Shown in pieces: positions 9,423 to 20,074 of a stretch of DNA of 64,000 nucleotides. Position 1 is the first letter of the stretch; every line of letters starts with the position of its first letter. A program made the position numbers and the translations under genes. The notes beneath the pieces are model-generated. The model did no database searches. It was given only the letters and a program-made list of their open reading frames with translations, and was not told the DNA's origin. Source of the DNA: Nitrobacteraceae bacterium AZCC 1564 (lineage in GTDB: Bacteria > Pseudomonadota > Alphaproteobacteria > Rhizobiales > Xanthobacteraceae); contig JBAGRR010000001.1 in the NCBI GenBank assembly GCA_036924835.1, forward strand, positions 372,001 to 436,000, read 5' to 3'.

Positions 9423-10280
9423 TCAAGAAAATGATGAAAATCGGTGAAACTCTTCCCTTAACCGTTTCGAAACCGCCCCGGGGGTGCCGTTTCCGATGTT
9501 TCGGCCATCGATCCGGACCACGGGCATGACGATCTGACTGGAGGCCGTCACGAAAGCCTCGGCGGCCTCATAGGCCTCTTGCGGAGTAAAGGGACGTTCC
9601 TCGAACTTGATCTGGAGGGCCGCCAAGGCATCCGTGAGAACGGATCGGGTAATCCCAGCAAGGATCCCCTGCTCCGCCGAGCGGGTCACAACCCTGCCGT
9701 CCTTGGTGACGATCCAGGCATTGCTGGAGGAGCCCTCGGTCACCATTCCTTGCTCGTCCACGAACCAGGCCTCGTAGGCCCCATTCTCGCGGGCCTGCTG
9801 CTTGGCAAGCACATTGGGCAACAACGAGACGGACTTGATATCCACCCGCGGCCAGCGGTTCTCAGGAACGGTAATCACACCGATGCCCTGAGCTGCCGTT
9901 TCCTGGTTCTTGGTGAAGCTTAAGTTACGCGCAGTCACTACCACGGCCGGCTTTACCGGCTTGGTCGGAAACGCGTGATCACGCCTGGCAACACCGCGGG
10001 TGACCTGCAGATAGACAATCCCATAGCTAACGCGGTTGCGCCGGATCACCTCGTGGACGATGATTTGAAGCGCCGCCAAAGGCATGGGCATCGCGATCCT
10101 TAGCTCGCTTAAGGAGCGCTGCAGACGCTTCATATGTTTCGGGAAATCCACGATCTGCCCGTGGCGAACCTCGCAGACTTCATAAACACCATCGGCGAAC
10201 TGATAACCGCGGTCTTCAATATTGACGTTGGCATCCCGCATATCGCGGTACTGGCCATTCACATAGGCAATGCGCGACAT
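9423..10280 (-). CDS. dat: D-amino-acid aminotransferase (class IV, PLP-dependent)
   Basis: Fold-type IV aminotransferase that interconverts D-alanine and D-glutamate with their keto acids. The PLP lysine is Lys149 in RVDIKSVSLLPN, and the EGSSSNAW block matches the family. N-terminal YVNGQYRDMRDANVNIEDRG is typical of D-AAT rather than branched-chain aminotransferases. The length is 285 aa. It starts 4 bp after the ntrX stop, so it is expected to be read with ntrYX. Branched-chain activity is a less likely alternative. Confidence 0.88.
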   Translation of the reverse strand: MSRIAYVNGQYRDMRDANVNIEDRGYQFADGVYEVCEVRHGQIVDFPKHMKRLQRSLSELRIAMPMPLAALQIIVHEVIRRNRVSYGIVYLQVTRGVARRDHAFPTKPVKPAVVVTARNLSFTKNQETAAQGIGVITVPENRWPRVDIKSVSLLPNVLAKQQARENGAYEAWFVDEQGMVTEGSSSNAWIVTKDGRVVTRSAEQGILAGITRSVLTDALAALQIKFEERPFTPQEAYEAAEAFVTASSQIVMPVVRIDGRNIGNGTPGAVSKRLREEFHRFSSFS

Positions 10281-10284
10281 TCGA

Positions 10285-11655
10285 TTAACCTACACCCAGA
10301 GCCTTGAGCTTGCGGTGCAGGGCCGACCGCTCCATGCCGACGAATTCGGCCGTACGTGAAATATTGCCGGAGAAACGGCTGATCTGCGCTATGAGGTAAT
10401 CGCGCTCAAATACTTCGCGCGCTTCACGCAACGGCAATCCCATGATGTGCTCGCCATTGTTTCCCGTGGGCATCGCGGGAATCATAGAACCGACGTCCTG
10501 CGGCAACATGTCTGCGCTGATCACGGCATCGGTATCGCCGCCCGCCAGGATCATCACGCGTTCAACGTTATTGCGCAGCTGACGGATATTGCCTGGCCAC
10601 ACGTGCGACTGGAGCACGGCCATCGCATCTTCGCCGATGCGCCGCTTCGGCAATCCGGTTGCTGCAGAAATCTGCCCCATGAAGTATTCGACAAGGTCGG
10701 GAATATCCTCCCGCCGCTCCGATAACGGCGGCACCCTGATAGGGACGACGGATAACCGATGATAGAGATCCTCGCGGAATCGGCCTTCCGCGATCTCCGC
10801 CTCCAGGTTGCGCGCTGTCGAAGAAATAATGCGAACGTCAACACTGACCTTGGCCGTGCCACCTACGCGCTGGAACGTTTGATCCACCAAGACGCGCAAA
10901 ATCCGGTTTTGGGTCTCGCGCGGCATGTCGGCGATCTCATCGATAAACAGTGTGCCGCCGTGGGCTTCCTCAAGTGCGCCGGGCTTGCGACCCGTCTCGC
11001 CATCAATCAGTTCGACACCGAACAATTCGACTTCCATCCGCTCGGGCGTAATCGCTGCTGCGTTGATCACGACAAACGGCCCCTGTGCACGGCTCGACAA
11101 CGCGTGGAGTGTGCGCGCGGCAAGTTCTTTACCGCCGCCCGATGGTCCGACGATCATGATACGGCTGTTCGCTTTAGCCGCCCGATCAATCGTCTGACGT
11201 AACTGGTTCATGCTCGGCGATCGTCCGATCATTGTTCCAGACGATGGTGCGTGCTGCTTGAGTTCACGAACCTCTCGCTTCAGCCGCGAATTTTCCAGCG
11301 CGCGAGTTGCAACGAGAATCAACCGATCGGCCTTGAACGGCTTTTCGATAAAGTCGTAGGCGCCACGCTTGATCGCCGCCACAGCGGTTTCAATGTTGCC
11401 GTGGCCTGAAATCATGACCACGGGCACTTCCGGATGCTCGCGCTTAATCTGCTCAAGCATTTGCAGACCGTCGAGCCGGCTCCCTTGAATCCAGATGTCG
11501 AGAAAGATCAGATTGGGACGCCGAGCAGCAATTTCAGCAAAAGCAGTATCGCTGTCCCGCGCAGTCCTGGTCTTGAAACCTTCATCATCGAGGATGCCTG
11601 CAACAAGCTCTCGGATGTCAGCTTCGTCGTCGACGATCAAAATATCGTTCGCCAT
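10285..11655 (-). CDS. ntrX: Nitrogen regulation response regulator NtrX
   Basis: Response regulator paired with NtrY. A receiver domain (phospho-acceptor Asp53 in FLDIWIQ) is followed by an AAA+ domain with Walker A variant GPSGGGKE and Walker B FIDEIADMP, then a Fis-type helix-turn-helix (SRTAEFVGMERSALHRKL). The GAFTGA loop that contacts sigma-54 is absent: between ELFG and GALEEAHGG there is only VELIDGETGRKP. This is known in other alphaproteobacterial NtrX proteins and argues for regulation that does not depend on sigma-54. The length is 456 aa. It starts 17 bp after ntrY. Confidence 0.95.
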   Translation of the reverse strand: MANDILIVDDEADIRELVAGILDDEGFKTRTARDSDTAFAEIAARRPNLIFLDIWIQGSRLDGLQMLEQIKREHPEVPVVMISGHGNIETAVAAIKRGAYDFIEKPFKADRLILVATRALENSRLKREVRELKQHAPSSGTMIGRSPSMNQLRQTIDRAAKANSRIMIVGPSGGGKELAARTLHALSSRAQGPFVVINAAAITPERMEVELFGVELIDGETGRKPGALEEAHGGTLFIDEIADMPRETQNRILRVLVDQTFQRVGGTAKVSVDVRIISSTARNLEAEIAEGRFREDLYHRLSVVPIRVPPLSERREDIPDLVEYFMGQISAATGLPKRRIGEDAMAVLQSHVWPGNIRQLRNNVERVMILAGGDTDAVISADMLPQDVGSMIPAMPTGNNGEHIMGLPLREAREVFERDYLIAQISRFSGNISRTAEFVGMERSALHRKLKALGVG

Positions 11656-11672
11656 GAATTATGTCCGCTCTG

Positions 11673-13946
11673 TCAAACGCCGGCTACGGCTTCTGTCTTC
11701 GTCGTCTCAGTTTCGATTTCGGTTTCCGTGCTCTTCGCCCGGCCCGATATGGAAAATCGCAATCGCATCCAGGCGCCACGCGCTCCGGGGCGCAAAGCTG
11801 ACGCGTCGCCAAGTTCGATACGGCCGCCGTGATCCTCAAGTACGCGACCAACGATCGCGAGGCCAAGACCGGTGCCCTTCTCGCGCGTCGTCACATATGG
11901 CTCAAGCAATCGCGCACGGTTTTCTTTGGGCAGACCGATCCCGTTGTCCACAACGTCGATAACGATGTCGTCATTTTCGCGCGCCGCGATGACATCAATT
12001 CGACCGCGCTCGATTTCGCCGGGTGGAACGGCAGCGATTGCTTCGGTCGCGTTCTTGATGATGTTCGTTAGCCCCTGCGAGATCAACCGCCGGTCGAACT
12101 TCGCATGCAGCGGATCCTGTTTGATGTCGACTTCAATATCGATATCCGGATGACCGACACGCATGAGGAAGACGACCTGCCGCACTGTGTCCGCGACGTC
12201 TTCGCCTTCGATCACCGGCTTGGGCATACGCGCAAACCTGGAGAATTCATCCACCATGCTTCGAATATCATCGACCTGGCGGATGATCGTGTCCGTACAC
12301 TGATCAAAAATGTTGCGATCGTCCGTGATGACCTTGCCAAATTTCCGCCGGATGCGCTCGGCTGACAACTGGATTGGCGTCAACGGATTCTTGATCTCGT
12401 GAGCGATACGACGCGCAACGTCCGCCCAGGCGGACGTGCGTTGCGCGGTGACAAGCTCGGTGATGTCGTCGAGGGTGATAACGTATCCTTCGTTCGACTG
12501 TCCGGTCTGTTCAGAAGTGACCCGAACCGAAAGATTTCGCTCCGTATTGTCGCGGCTGATTTCGATCTGCCCCTGAACGAGGCGCTGCGCACTGCTGCGC
12601 GCGGCCTCCATCAATTTGTTTAGCTCAGGCACCACTTCAGACAGCGGCTTCCCGAGCACCTCTGTCTCCGGACGGCCTATCAATTTCTCTGCCGACCGAT
12701 TGAGGACGGAGATGCGGTCTGCGCCATCCACGCCGATGATGCCGGCGCTGGCGGAGGACAAAACCGCTTCAATAAACCGGCGGCGGCTGTCGATGACATC
12801 GCTCGCGCTGACGAGATCGTCACGCTGCGTTCGCAATTCGTGGGTCATCTTGTTGAACGTTTCGCCGAGCTGCGCCAGATCGCCTTCCGATCGGATGACC
12901 GGCACCTGAACGTGAAGATCGCCGGTCGACACGAGGTCTGCGGCTTTCATGAGCCGACGGATCGGCGCCACCAGCCAATTCGCAAAATTCAGGCCGATCA
13001 GCACTGCCGACATCAGCAGAGTCAGCGCGATGACGGTAAACATCTGTGCGAACGCCAGTTGGATCCCCAGCCTGTGCGTTTCGCCTTCGGCATAGTCTTT
13101 TACGCCGGCCTCCGTCTGCCTAAGCCGCGCGACAACGGCGGGATCGAGAAGCCGAGCAACGTAGAGGAAGGTATCTGTTGACCCGTGTAAACGAAGGACG
13201 GCCGCCACGAAATTTTGCTCAATGATGACGGCTACATAAGGCTCATCTTCCTTGACCGTGCGGAGCAGCTCCGCCTGCGGCTTGGAGAAGTCCCGCTGGC
13301 TCCCCGTGGTCGCGGCCACAAGGGTTTGTCCGTTCTTGTCGAGGATCATCGCGCCGGGCAAATTCCGGGAAACAGCACTCTGCGTCAGGATTTGGCGAAA
13401 CGTCTCGCGATCCAGGTCGAACAACGCGCCCGCACGCGAAATATCGCTGGCCACTCCAATAATGTCGCCCCGGATAAGCTGTCCGTGCTCGACGACATAA
13501 GCATTGGCGACAACCAGTGAGTTCTCGATGACGGCGCGCGTTCGAACGGAAAACAGTCTGTCCAAACCACGATCAAGCGTAATGTTCGCCGCAACTGATA
13601 CGAGAACCGCAGGTAAAACGGCGATCACGGCAAACAGACTGACCACCCGGACATGGAGCCTTGCCGCCGCGTGCCCCTGCCGGCGCGCCTGGATAATTTG
13701 CCAGACTTCCCGAACAACGATCGCCGCCAACAGTAGGATGGTGGCGCCGTTAATGAGGAGAAACGTGACGACCACCCTCGAGGTAGGCACAAGCGGTGTG
13801 AGGCCGGTCAGCACCACGAAGGTCAGGAACGTCGAAAAAAGCGCTAAACCGACCGCTAGCGGAACCAAAAAACGGCGAAGCCGCCAGCCGCGCGCGTCGG
13901 CGAACGACGGGTCAAGAGATCGGGCCGACGTTTCTGCTGTAGTCAT
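11673..13946 (-). CDS. ntrY: Nitrogen regulation sensor histidine kinase NtrY
   Basis: Membrane sensor kinase of the NtrYX pair (757 aa). Three hydrophobic segments in the first 120 residues are followed by a long periplasmic loop, a further membrane segment at about 315-335, HAMP, a PAS domain (ISVLNRSAEKLIG), a HisKA box [13 protein letters not shown] with the phosphorylated histidine, and an ATPase domain ending VTTREKGTGLGLAIVGR. The last 20 residues are a low-complexity Thr-Glu tail. The signal is thought to be nitrogen or redox state in relatives. Intergenic space to ntrC is 409 bp and is filled by repeats. Confidence 0.95.
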   Translation of the reverse strand: MTTAETSARSLDPSFADARGWRLRRFLVPLAVGLALFSTFLTFVVLTGLTPLVPTSRVVVTFLLINGATILLLAAIVVREVWQIIQARRQGHAAARLHVRVVSLFAVIAVLPAVLVSVAANITLDRGLDRLFSVRTRAVIENSLVVANAYVVEHGQLIRGDIIGVASDISRAGALFDLDRETFRQILTQSAVSRNLPGAMILDKNGQTLVAATTGSQRDFSKPQAELLRTVKEDEPYVAVIIEQNFVAAVLRLHGSTDTFLYVARLLDPAVVARLRQTEAGVKDYAEGETHRLGIQLAFAQMFTVIALTLLMSAVLIGLNFANWLVAPIRRLMKAADLVSTGDLHVQVPVIRSEGDLAQLGETFNKMTHELRTQRDDLVSASDVIDSRRRFIEAVLSSASAGIIGVDGADRISVLNRSAEKLIGRPETEVLGKPLSEVVPELNKLMEAARSSAQRLVQGQIEISRDNTERNLSVRVTSEQTGQSNEGYVITLDDITELVTAQRTSAWADVARRIAHEIKNPLTPIQLSAERIRRKFGKVITDDRNIFDQCTDTIIRQVDDIRSMVDEFSRFARMPKPVIEGEDVADTVRQVVFLMRVGHPDIDIEVDIKQDPLHAKFDRRLISQGLTNIIKNATEAIAAVPPGEIERGRIDVIAARENDDIVIDVVDNGIGLPKENRARLLEPYVTTREKGTGLGLAIVGRVLEDHGGRIELGDASALRPGARGAWMRLRFSISGRAKSTETEIETETTKTEAVAGV

Positions 13947-14118
13947 GCCAGGTTAAGGTCAGGCCAATTTTCACGGGATCGCGGCGCAACTCCCCTGCGC
14001 CGACTGATGCATTCATATCACAATGTTGCTCGATTGCGACATTTCCTTGGCGCACCTCCCGGTTGGAGTGCACCTTCGAGCGGCTCTAAGGTCCACTTGG
14101 TTGAAGGTCGCGGCGGAC

Positions 14119-14359
14119 GAGTGTGGTGGTTCAGAAGTTCGCCCGATTTTTCAAGCCCCAAGCTCGATGAAGAACTTCAAATCCAAAAGCGGCACTCAAA
14201 TCATAGGCTTGCTCGTGTCCCTTTGATTCCGAATTTCACATCCGAACAGGCCGCAAACCTGTGCGAACTTCGGAATGGGACACGAGTGTCCTCTCGAATT
14301 CAAACTTCGCTACGGAGCAAGCCGCAAGTCTTGTGCGAACTTCGGAATCGGGACACTAG
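14119..14359. repeat. Family A hairpin element A1 between ntrC and ntrY
   Basis: The 13947-14355 gap holds no gene. Its right part carries three family A hairpins: a decayed one starting GTGTGGTGGTTCAGAAGTTC (14121-14140), the spacer AATCATAGGCTTGC, one based on CGTGTCC/GGGACACG, and one based on AGTGTCC (14286-14292)/GGACACT (14351-14357). The upper stems contain several mismatches, so this copy is older than the one at 49202. The terminal CTAG (14356-14359) contains the ntrC stop codon. The left part, 13947-14118, shows nothing recognisable. Confidence 0.75.
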
Positions 14360-15798
14360 CCGCCGCTGCGATACACCTGAATGTCGAGGTCCCGGATCTT
14401 CTTGCGCAAGGTGTTGCGGTTGAGGCCAAGCATATCCGCCGCCCGGATCTGATTCCCCCGATTGGCTGCCAGAGCCGCCGTCAAAAGCGGAACCTCGATT
14501 TCTTTAAGGATGCGATGGTAGAGGCCGGGGGGCGGCATCCCATTGGGAAATCCGGCGAAATGCGAGGCCAGGTACATTTCGACCGCGCCTCCAAGGTTAT
14601 CGATGGTCTGAGGCATCGTGCCGCCTGAAACGGCGGTGGGCGTCGCCAGCTCGCCCTCGATCACCGACCCTGTAATGACGTCCTGCGGATAGAGCGCGGC
14701 GAGGCGCCGGGCCAGGTTTTCGAGTTCGCGGACATTGCCCGGCCAGCGGTGCTGCTTCAGGCGCTCCAGGGCCTGTGCATCGAGCTTCTTCGGCGGCAAA
14801 CCGTCCTTTTCGGCAAGCGCGAAGAAATGCCGGACCAGATCCGGTAGATCCTCAATCCGTTCGCGCAAAGGTGGAAGCCGCAGCGGCACCACATTGAGTC
14901 GGAAGAAAAGGTCCTCTCGAAACAGGCCCTGCTGGATCAGTATTCGCAGATCTTTGTTGCTCGCAGCGACGATCCGGACGTCCGTCTTAATCGGCGTGCG
15001 GCCGCCGACTGTCGTATACTCGCCCTGCTGAAGCACGCGCAGCAATCGGGTCTGCGCTTCCATGGGCATGTCGCCAATTTCATCGAGAAACAGCGTGCCA
15101 CCCTCGGCCTGCTCGAACCGGCCGGTCGCCCGTGCATTCGCGCCGGTAAAGGCTCCACGCTCGTGACCAAACAATTCTGATTCGATCAGGTCGCGTGGAA
15201 TGGCGGCCATATTGACCGCGACGAACGGGCCTGCCCGGCGCTTGCCGTAGTCGTGCAGCGCTCTCGCCACCAGCTCCTTACCCGTGCCGGATTCGCCGGA
15301 AATCATCACCGTGAGGTCCGTCTGCATTAGGCGCGCGAGAACGCGATAGATTTCCTGCATGGCGGGCGAGCGACCAACCAGCGGAATTGAGTCAAATTCG
15401 CCTTCATCCTTGGTGGCAACCGGGCGCTCTTTCGGCTCTGAAAGCGCGCGACCAACAATCGCGATTAACTCTTTAAGATCGAAAGGCTTTGGCAAGTATT
15501 CGTAAGCCCCGCGCTCCGACGCTCGGATCGCGGTCATGAACGTATTCTGCGCGCTCATGACGATGACCGGAAGGTTGGGGCGCATCTTCTTGATGCGCGG
15601 GAGCAGGTCGAAGGCATTCTCGTCCGGCATCACCACATCGGTGATCACGAGATCCCCCTCGCCTTGGCTGACCCAGCGCCAGAGTGTGGCCGCGTTGCCT
15701 GTCAGGCGCACCTCATAGCCGGCGCGTGACAACGCCTGATTAAGGACCGTGCGAATGGCGGTGTCGTCATCTGCGACCAGTATGCTACCTGCGGGCAT
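14356..15798 (-). CDS. ntrC: Nitrogen regulator NtrC, sigma-54 activator
   Basis: Response regulator that activates sigma-54 promoters of nitrogen-assimilation genes when phosphorylated by NtrB. It has a receiver domain (Asp54 in VITDVVMP), an AAA+ domain with GESGTGKE, the intact sigma-54 contact loop GAFTGA and FLDEIGDMP, and a C-terminal Fis-like helix-turn-helix ([16 protein letters not shown]). The length is 480 aa. The contrast with NtrX, which has lost GAFTGA, is clear within this one window. It begins 3 bp after ntrB. Its TAG stop lies within the CTAG end of repeat A1. Confidence 0.97.
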   Translation of the reverse strand: MPAGSILVADDDTAIRTVLNQALSRAGYEVRLTGNAATLWRWVSQGEGDLVITDVVMPDENAFDLLPRIKKMRPNLPVIVMSAQNTFMTAIRASERGAYEYLPKPFDLKELIAIVGRALSEPKERPVATKDEGEFDSIPLVGRSPAMQEIYRVLARLMQTDLTVMISGESGTGKELVARALHDYGKRRAGPFVAVNMAAIPRDLIESELFGHERGAFTGANARATGRFEQAEGGTLFLDEIGDMPMEAQTRLLRVLQQGEYTTVGGRTPIKTDVRIVAASNKDLRILIQQGLFREDLFFRLNVVPLRLPPLRERIEDLPDLVRHFFALAEKDGLPPKKLDAQALERLKQHRWPGNVRELENLARRLAALYPQDVITGSVIEGELATPTAVSGGTMPQTIDNLGGAVEMYLASHFAGFPNGMPPPGLYHRILKEIEVPLLTAALAANRGNQIRAADMLGLNRNTLRKKIRDLDIQVYRSGG

Positions 15799-15801
15799 CT
15801 T

Positions 15802-16977
15802 CTATTCCTCATCATCCTGTAGTGAGGCGAGCGATGGCGTTCCCGGGCGCACACCGCTCTGGCTTGGATTCTTCGTGGCACTGAACATCGGCAGCAGGAC
15901 GCGGAAGATGGTTTTCCTCGGCTGCGATTCGCACTCGATAATCCCGCCATGATCGCCGACAATCTTGGCAACGAGCGCAAGCCCGAGGCCGCTACCCGTC
16001 GGCTTGGTCGTCACGAAGGGATCGAAAAGGTTGGCGAGCATATCTTCCGGCACGCCCGGCCCATTGTCCTTGACGCAAAACTCTAGCGGCAGAGAGACGC
16101 GGGTCTTCTTTCCCGGTACGGACAGACGCACGCCCGGCCTGAAGGCGGTGGTGAGCTGGATTTCGCCCTCGGTACCCATGTCAACAAGGGCTTCAGCGGC
16201 GTTCTTCACCAGGTTGAGGAAGACCTGAATGAGTTGATCCTGATTGGCCAGCACTGGCGGCAACGATGGATCATAGTCCTCGACAAATTTGATATTCCGC
16301 GCGAATCCTGATTGGGCCAGCCGTTTCACATGGTCAAACACTGAGTGAATGTTGACCGGCCCACGCGCCACGGGGCGCTCGTCGCCGAAGACCTCCATCC
16401 GGTCAACCAGGGTCACGATGCGATCGGCCTCATCACAGATCAGCCGTGTTAGCGTTCGATCTTCCGGCGATGCGGACTGCTCGAGCAGCTGCGCAGCGCC
16501 CCGAATTCCGGAAAGCGGATTCTTGATTTCATGAGCCAGCATCGCCGCCAAGGCGATCACCGAACGCGCGGCGCTGCGATGAGTCAGTTGGCGATCCATT
16601 TTATCGGCGATGGTGCGCTCCTGCAGCATCACAACGATGTGTCCCGGCTTCTCCGAGAGTGGCGCGACGTGAAGATCGACCTGACGATCTCCCCCGATGC
16701 GTGGCGTCCCTAGATCCACTTTGTACTCATTGACGGCCGAGCCTGTGTGCCGGACTTGTTCAATGAGCGCCAGCAGCGGACTACCGAACGGAACAAGATC
16801 GCGCAGCATTTGACGCTGCATGTGCTGGATCGATGTCTCGAAGAACGCTTCAGCCGCGATATTTGCATCAAGGATCTTACCATCCGGCCCGATCATCATT
16901 ACCGGATTGGGCAACGCATTCAGGACCGCCTCGCTGTTCGGCGCCACCAGTATGTGCTTCTCAGCAACGTTGCTCAT
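15802..16977 (-). CDS. ntrB: Nitrogen regulation histidine kinase NtrB
   Basis: Cytoplasmic sensor kinase/phosphatase for NtrC, controlled by PII proteins. An N-terminal PAS domain (about 13-125, [20 protein letters not shown]) precedes HisKA with [12 protein letters not shown] and the phospho-histidine, then an ATPase domain ending [15 protein letters not shown]. No membrane segments. The length is 391 aa. It overlaps dusB by 4 nt (ATGA), so translation is coupled to that gene, as in other alphaproteobacterial nifR3-ntrBC operons. Confidence 0.97.
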   Translation of the reverse strand: MSNVAEKHILVAPNSEAVLNALPNPVMMIGPDGKILDANIAAEAFFETSIQHMQRQMLRDLVPFGSPLLALIEQVRHTGSAVNEYKVDLGTPRIGGDRQVDLHVAPLSEKPGHIVVMLQERTIADKMDRQLTHRSAARSVIALAAMLAHEIKNPLSGIRGAAQLLEQSASPEDRTLTRLICDEADRIVTLVDRMEVFGDERPVARGPVNIHSVFDHVKRLAQSGFARNIKFVEDYDPSLPPVLANQDQLIQVFLNLVKNAAEALVDMGTEGEIQLTTAFRPGVRLSVPGKKTRVSLPLEFCVKDNGPGVPEDMLANLFDPFVTTKPTGSGLGLALVAKIVGDHGGIIECESQPRKTIFRVLLPMFSATKNPSQSGVRPGTPSLASLQDDEE

Positions 16978-18005
16978 GCGGCCCTGCTCCAGGCAAACTC
17001 GCTGAAGGCATCTTGAAGCGACCGTCGAACCTCAGCCGGATCTGTCGCGGTCAGAATGAGTTGCCGCCAACGCTTGAGAGTTTCGGTGGAAGCCGAAGCC
17101 CCTCTCGCAGCAACATCCAATGCCCAGCCCAAATGCTTGCGCGCATGGCGAAGCCCGATGCGCGCCCCGTAGTGATTTAAAATATCGTCATAGAGCGTGG
17201 ACACGTAACCAAGCTGATCGGCGAGCCCCGGAGCCGCTTCGGAAGCACCGCCATCAAGCCGCCGCGCGATCTGGCCAGGCAACCAGGGCTGGCCCTGCGC
17301 ACCTCGGCCGATCATCACAGCGTCGGCGCCGGATTCAGCGAGGGCTACAGATGCGTCTTCGAACGAGGTGATATCGCCGTTGACCACAAGAGGAATGCTC
17401 ACCGCATTCTTGACCAGCCGCACCGCACCCCAGTCCGCACTGCCCTTGTAGAACTGGCAACGTGTCCGGCCATGGACCGTGATCATCTGCACCCCGGCGG
17501 ACTCGGCAAGCCGCGCGAGATCCGGCGCGTTGAGAGACTTCTCATCCCACCCAAGACGCATCTTCAGCGTCACGGGTACACGAACGGCGGACACTGTAGC
17601 CTCAATCAATCGCAAGGCGTGATCGAGGTCGCGCATCAATGCCGAGCCTGACTGACCGCCGGTGACGTGCCGGGCAGGACAACCCATATTGATATCAATG
17701 ATGTTCGCGCCCGCGGCTTCAGCAATCCGCGCACCTTCGCTCATCCAGCGGGTTTCGCAGCCGGCGAGCTGGACGACATGCGGACCAACGCCGGCTGCCT
17801 CACAGCGCAAAACGGACATGGGACGGCCCTGGGCGAGATCGTCGCTTGCCGTCATCTCAGACACCACCAATCCTGCGCCCAACTCCGCGGCAAGGCGGCG
17901 AAATGGGGCATCCGTGATGCCGGACATGGGAGCTAGCAGCACGCGGTTGCCGACCTGAATGTCGCCAATGGTCAGGGTCTGACTTGCTTGAACAGAGCCG
18001 ATCAC
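16974..18005 (-). CDS. dusB: tRNA-dihydrouridine synthase (NifR3/DusB)
   Basis: FMN-dependent TIM-barrel enzyme that reduces uridine to dihydrouridine in tRNA D-loops. [16 protein letters not shown] is the N-terminal flavin-site block, [22 protein letters not shown] contains the catalytic cysteine, and [13 protein letters not shown] follows. The GTG at 18005 is preferred because homologues start near VIGSVQ; an in-frame TTG at 18059 would add 18 poorly conserved residues. It is the first gene of the ntr operon, historically called nifR3. Confidence 0.93.
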   Translation of the reverse strand: MIGSVQASQTLTIGDIQVGNRVLLAPMSGITDAPFRRLAAELGAGLVVSEMTASDDLAQGRPMSVLRCEAAGVGPHVVQLAGCETRWMSEGARIAEAAGANIIDINMGCPARHVTGGQSGSALMRDLDHALRLIEATVSAVRVPVTLKMRLGWDEKSLNAPDLARLAESAGVQMITVHGRTRCQFYKGSADWGAVRLVKNAVSIPLVVNGDITSFEDASVALAESGADAVMIGRGAQGQPWLPGQIARRLDGGASEAAPGLADQLGYVSTLYDDILNHYGARIGLRHARKHLGWALDVAARGASASTETLKRWRQLILTATDPAEVRRSLQDAFSEFAWSRAA

Positions 18006-18251
18006 CGCGTTCCCATGCTTTGGTGGTCGCCGCCTCGTTGCAGAAACCACATAGCTCAATTATTAAGCACTAATGTCGATTGCCTACAGATTAGCCAAAT
18101 TTCCTCAGCGCGCAAGTGCGGCGCAACAAAATATGCAGATTTCTTCACACCCATACGGAATCATGCTGTTTTTCCATTCAGTATGGTAAGTGCAGCGCCC
18201 AAGGCTGCACCTCATGGTCAGCCGCCCTCTCTGACGGTTGCCTATTCCACC

Positions 18252-19445
18252 ATGTCAACAAAACGGACTGCCGCTATCATTGTCGCTGCCGGACGCGGTC
18301 TGCGCGCCGGAACGGGCGGCCCTAAACAGTATCGCTCAATAGGTGGCAAAACCGTCCTTTCGAGGGCGATGGAGCCCTTTTGCACACACCCGGGCGTCTT
18401 CACGGTCCAGCCGGTCCGTAACCCCGATGATGCGGAGATGTTCGATCAGGCCGTTTGCCATCTGAAGTATCAGATGCCCGTCAACGGCGGCGCGACGCGC
18501 CAGGCATCAGTCCGGGCCGGGTTAGAGGCGCTCGCCGAGCATGCCCCCGACATCGTGCTCATCCACGACGCTGCCCGTGCCTTTGTTACGGATCAGGTTA
18601 TTTCACGCGCCATCGACGCCGCTTTAATCACTGGCGCAGCGATTCCCGTTGTCCCGGTTACCGACACCGTAAAATTACTCGACGCGTCAGGCGCGATCGA
18701 AGCGACCCCCGATCGTTCACGCCTACGAATCGCGCAGACGCCGCAGGCCTTTCGTTTTGACGTCATTCTCGAAGCACATCGCCGTGCAGCGCGCGAAGGT
18801 CGAGATGATTTCACTGATGATGCTGCAATTGCTGAATGGGCGGGATTGACCGTTGCAACGTTTGAAGGCGATGCTGCCAATATGAAACTGACGACTCCTG
18901 AAGACTTCGCGCGTGAAGAAGCGCGCCTTGGCGCCATGCTGGGCGACATTCGCATGGGCACTGGTTATGACGTCCACGCTTTCGGGGACGGCGATCATTT
19001 GATGCTGTGTGGCGTCCGCGTCCCCTTCAACCGAGGTTTCCTTGCGCATTCCGACGGTGACGTCGGCCTGCACGCCATCGTCGACGCCATTCTCGGCGCG
19101 CTGGCCGACGGAGACATCGGCTCCCACTTCCCGCCGAGCGATCCGAAATGGAAAGGCGCCGCGTCCGATCAATTTCTGAAATACGCCGTCGACCTCGTCG
19201 CCAATCGTGGCGGCCGCATCGCCAATCTCGAAGTCACGATGATTTGCGAAGCCCCGAAAATCGGCCCGCTCCGTGAAGTCATGCGAGCTCGCATCGCCGA
19301 GATCACCGGCCTGCCTCAATCCCGCGTGGCAGTGAAAGCGACGACCAGTGAGCGGCTCGGATTTACCGGCCGTCAGGAAGGAATAGCCGCGACAGCTGCC
19401 GCGACAATCCGGCTGCCTTGGGACACGACTGGCGGGAGCAACTGA
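18252..19445 (+). CDS. ispDF: Bifunctional IspD/IspF, MEP isoprenoid pathway
   Basis: Fusion of 2-C-methyl-D-erythritol 4-phosphate cytidylyltransferase (about residues 1-230) and 2-C-methyl-D-erythritol 2,4-cyclodiphosphate synthase (about 235-397). The IspD part shows [16 protein letters not shown] and [11 protein letters not shown]; the IspF part starts at [10 protein letters not shown] and contains [19 protein letters not shown] and the KATTSE motif. Such fusions are typical of alphaproteobacteria. The ATG at 18252 gives 397 aa, the family norm; the frame stays open back to 17988 but that part is not conserved. It is followed 2 bp later by cinA. Confidence 0.95.
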   Translation: MSTKRTAAIIVAAGRGLRAGTGGPKQYRSIGGKTVLSRAMEPFCTHPGVFTVQPVRNPDDAEMFDQAVCHLKYQMPVNGGATRQASVRAGLEALAEHAPDIVLIHDAARAFVTDQVISRAIDAALITGAAIPVVPVTDTVKLLDASGAIEATPDRSRLRIAQTPQAFRFDVILEAHRRAAREGRDDFTDDAAIAEWAGLTVATFEGDAANMKLTTPEDFAREEARLGAMLGDIRMGTGYDVHAFGDGDHLMLCGVRVPFNRGFLAHSDGDVGLHAIVDAILGALADGDIGSHFPPSDPKWKGAASDQFLKYAVDLVANRGGRIANLEVTMICEAPKIGPLREVMRARIAEITGLPQSRVAVKATTSERLGFTGRQEGIAATAAATIRLPWDTTGGSN

Positions 19446-19447
19446 GC

Positions 19448-20074
19448 ATGAGCGGCAGCGCCACCCGTGCCCTCTCCCGCTCGCTGCTGGATTTATGCCG
19501 GATGCGCAAGCTGACGATTGCGACGGCGGAATCCTGCACTGGGGGTCTGGTGGCCGCGGCGCTGACCGAAATTCCGGGCTCATCGGACGTCGTTGACCGC
19601 GGCTTCATCACATATTCCAACGAAGCCAAGCATGCGATGCTGGGCGTTGAAACCTCGACCCTCGAGACATTTGGAGCGGTCAGCAAGGAAACCGCGATTG
19701 CCATGGCATTTGGCGCCTTGGAAAATGGCGACGTCGACCTCGCCGTTTCAATCACTGGAATCGCAGGGCCTGGCGGTGCCACGCCAGGCAAGCCCGTTGG
19801 CCTCGTGCACATTGCTGTGGCCGCCCGTGACGGGCGTATCAATCATCGTGAATATCGCTTTGGCGCAGTCGGGCGCAGTAACGTCCGCCAACAGTCCGCC
19901 ATCGAAGCGCTCAAGATGTTGATGGAGATGGCGCGTGGGCCGCAGCCGCCGATCAAGCGCCCGCGGGCGGCCGCCCATAGACTGCGTCCGCGCGTTTCTC
20001 GAACGCCGCGGCGAACCGCTGGAAAGCGGCGTCGAACATCGCGCCCATCAGCACCGCGAGCATCCGACTCTTGA
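19448..20074 (+). CDS. cinA: CinA C-terminal domain protein (NMN amidohydrolase type)
   Basis: Stand-alone CinA C-domain, related to PncC, which deamidates nicotinamide mononucleotide. TAESCTGGLVAAALTEIPGSS, SNEAKHAMLGV and SITGIAGPGGATPGKPVGLV cover the domain (about residues 20-150). The last 45 residues are strongly basic and Arg/Pro rich; from 19953 they are written on the strand opposite the 3' end of coq10, so the tail may simply be read-through of antisense sequence until the first stop. The ATG at 19448 follows the ispDF stop by 2 bp. Without the tail the length is normal (about 165 aa). Confidence 0.87.
   Translation: MSGSATRALSRSLLDLCRMRKLTIATAESCTGGLVAAALTEIPGSSDVVDRGFITYSNEAKHAMLGVETSTLETFGAVSKETAIAMAFGALENGDVDLAVSITGIAGPGGATPGKPVGLVHIAVAARDGRINHREYRFGAVGRSNVRQQSAIEALKMLMEMARGPQPPIKRPRAAAHRLRPRVSRTPRRTAGKRRRTSRPSAPRASDS

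Noticed and set aside
17988..18251. 88-codon N-terminal extension of ispDF
   Set aside because: The extension overlaps the divergent dusB start, has no conserved residues, and the protein from 18252 already has the normal length.
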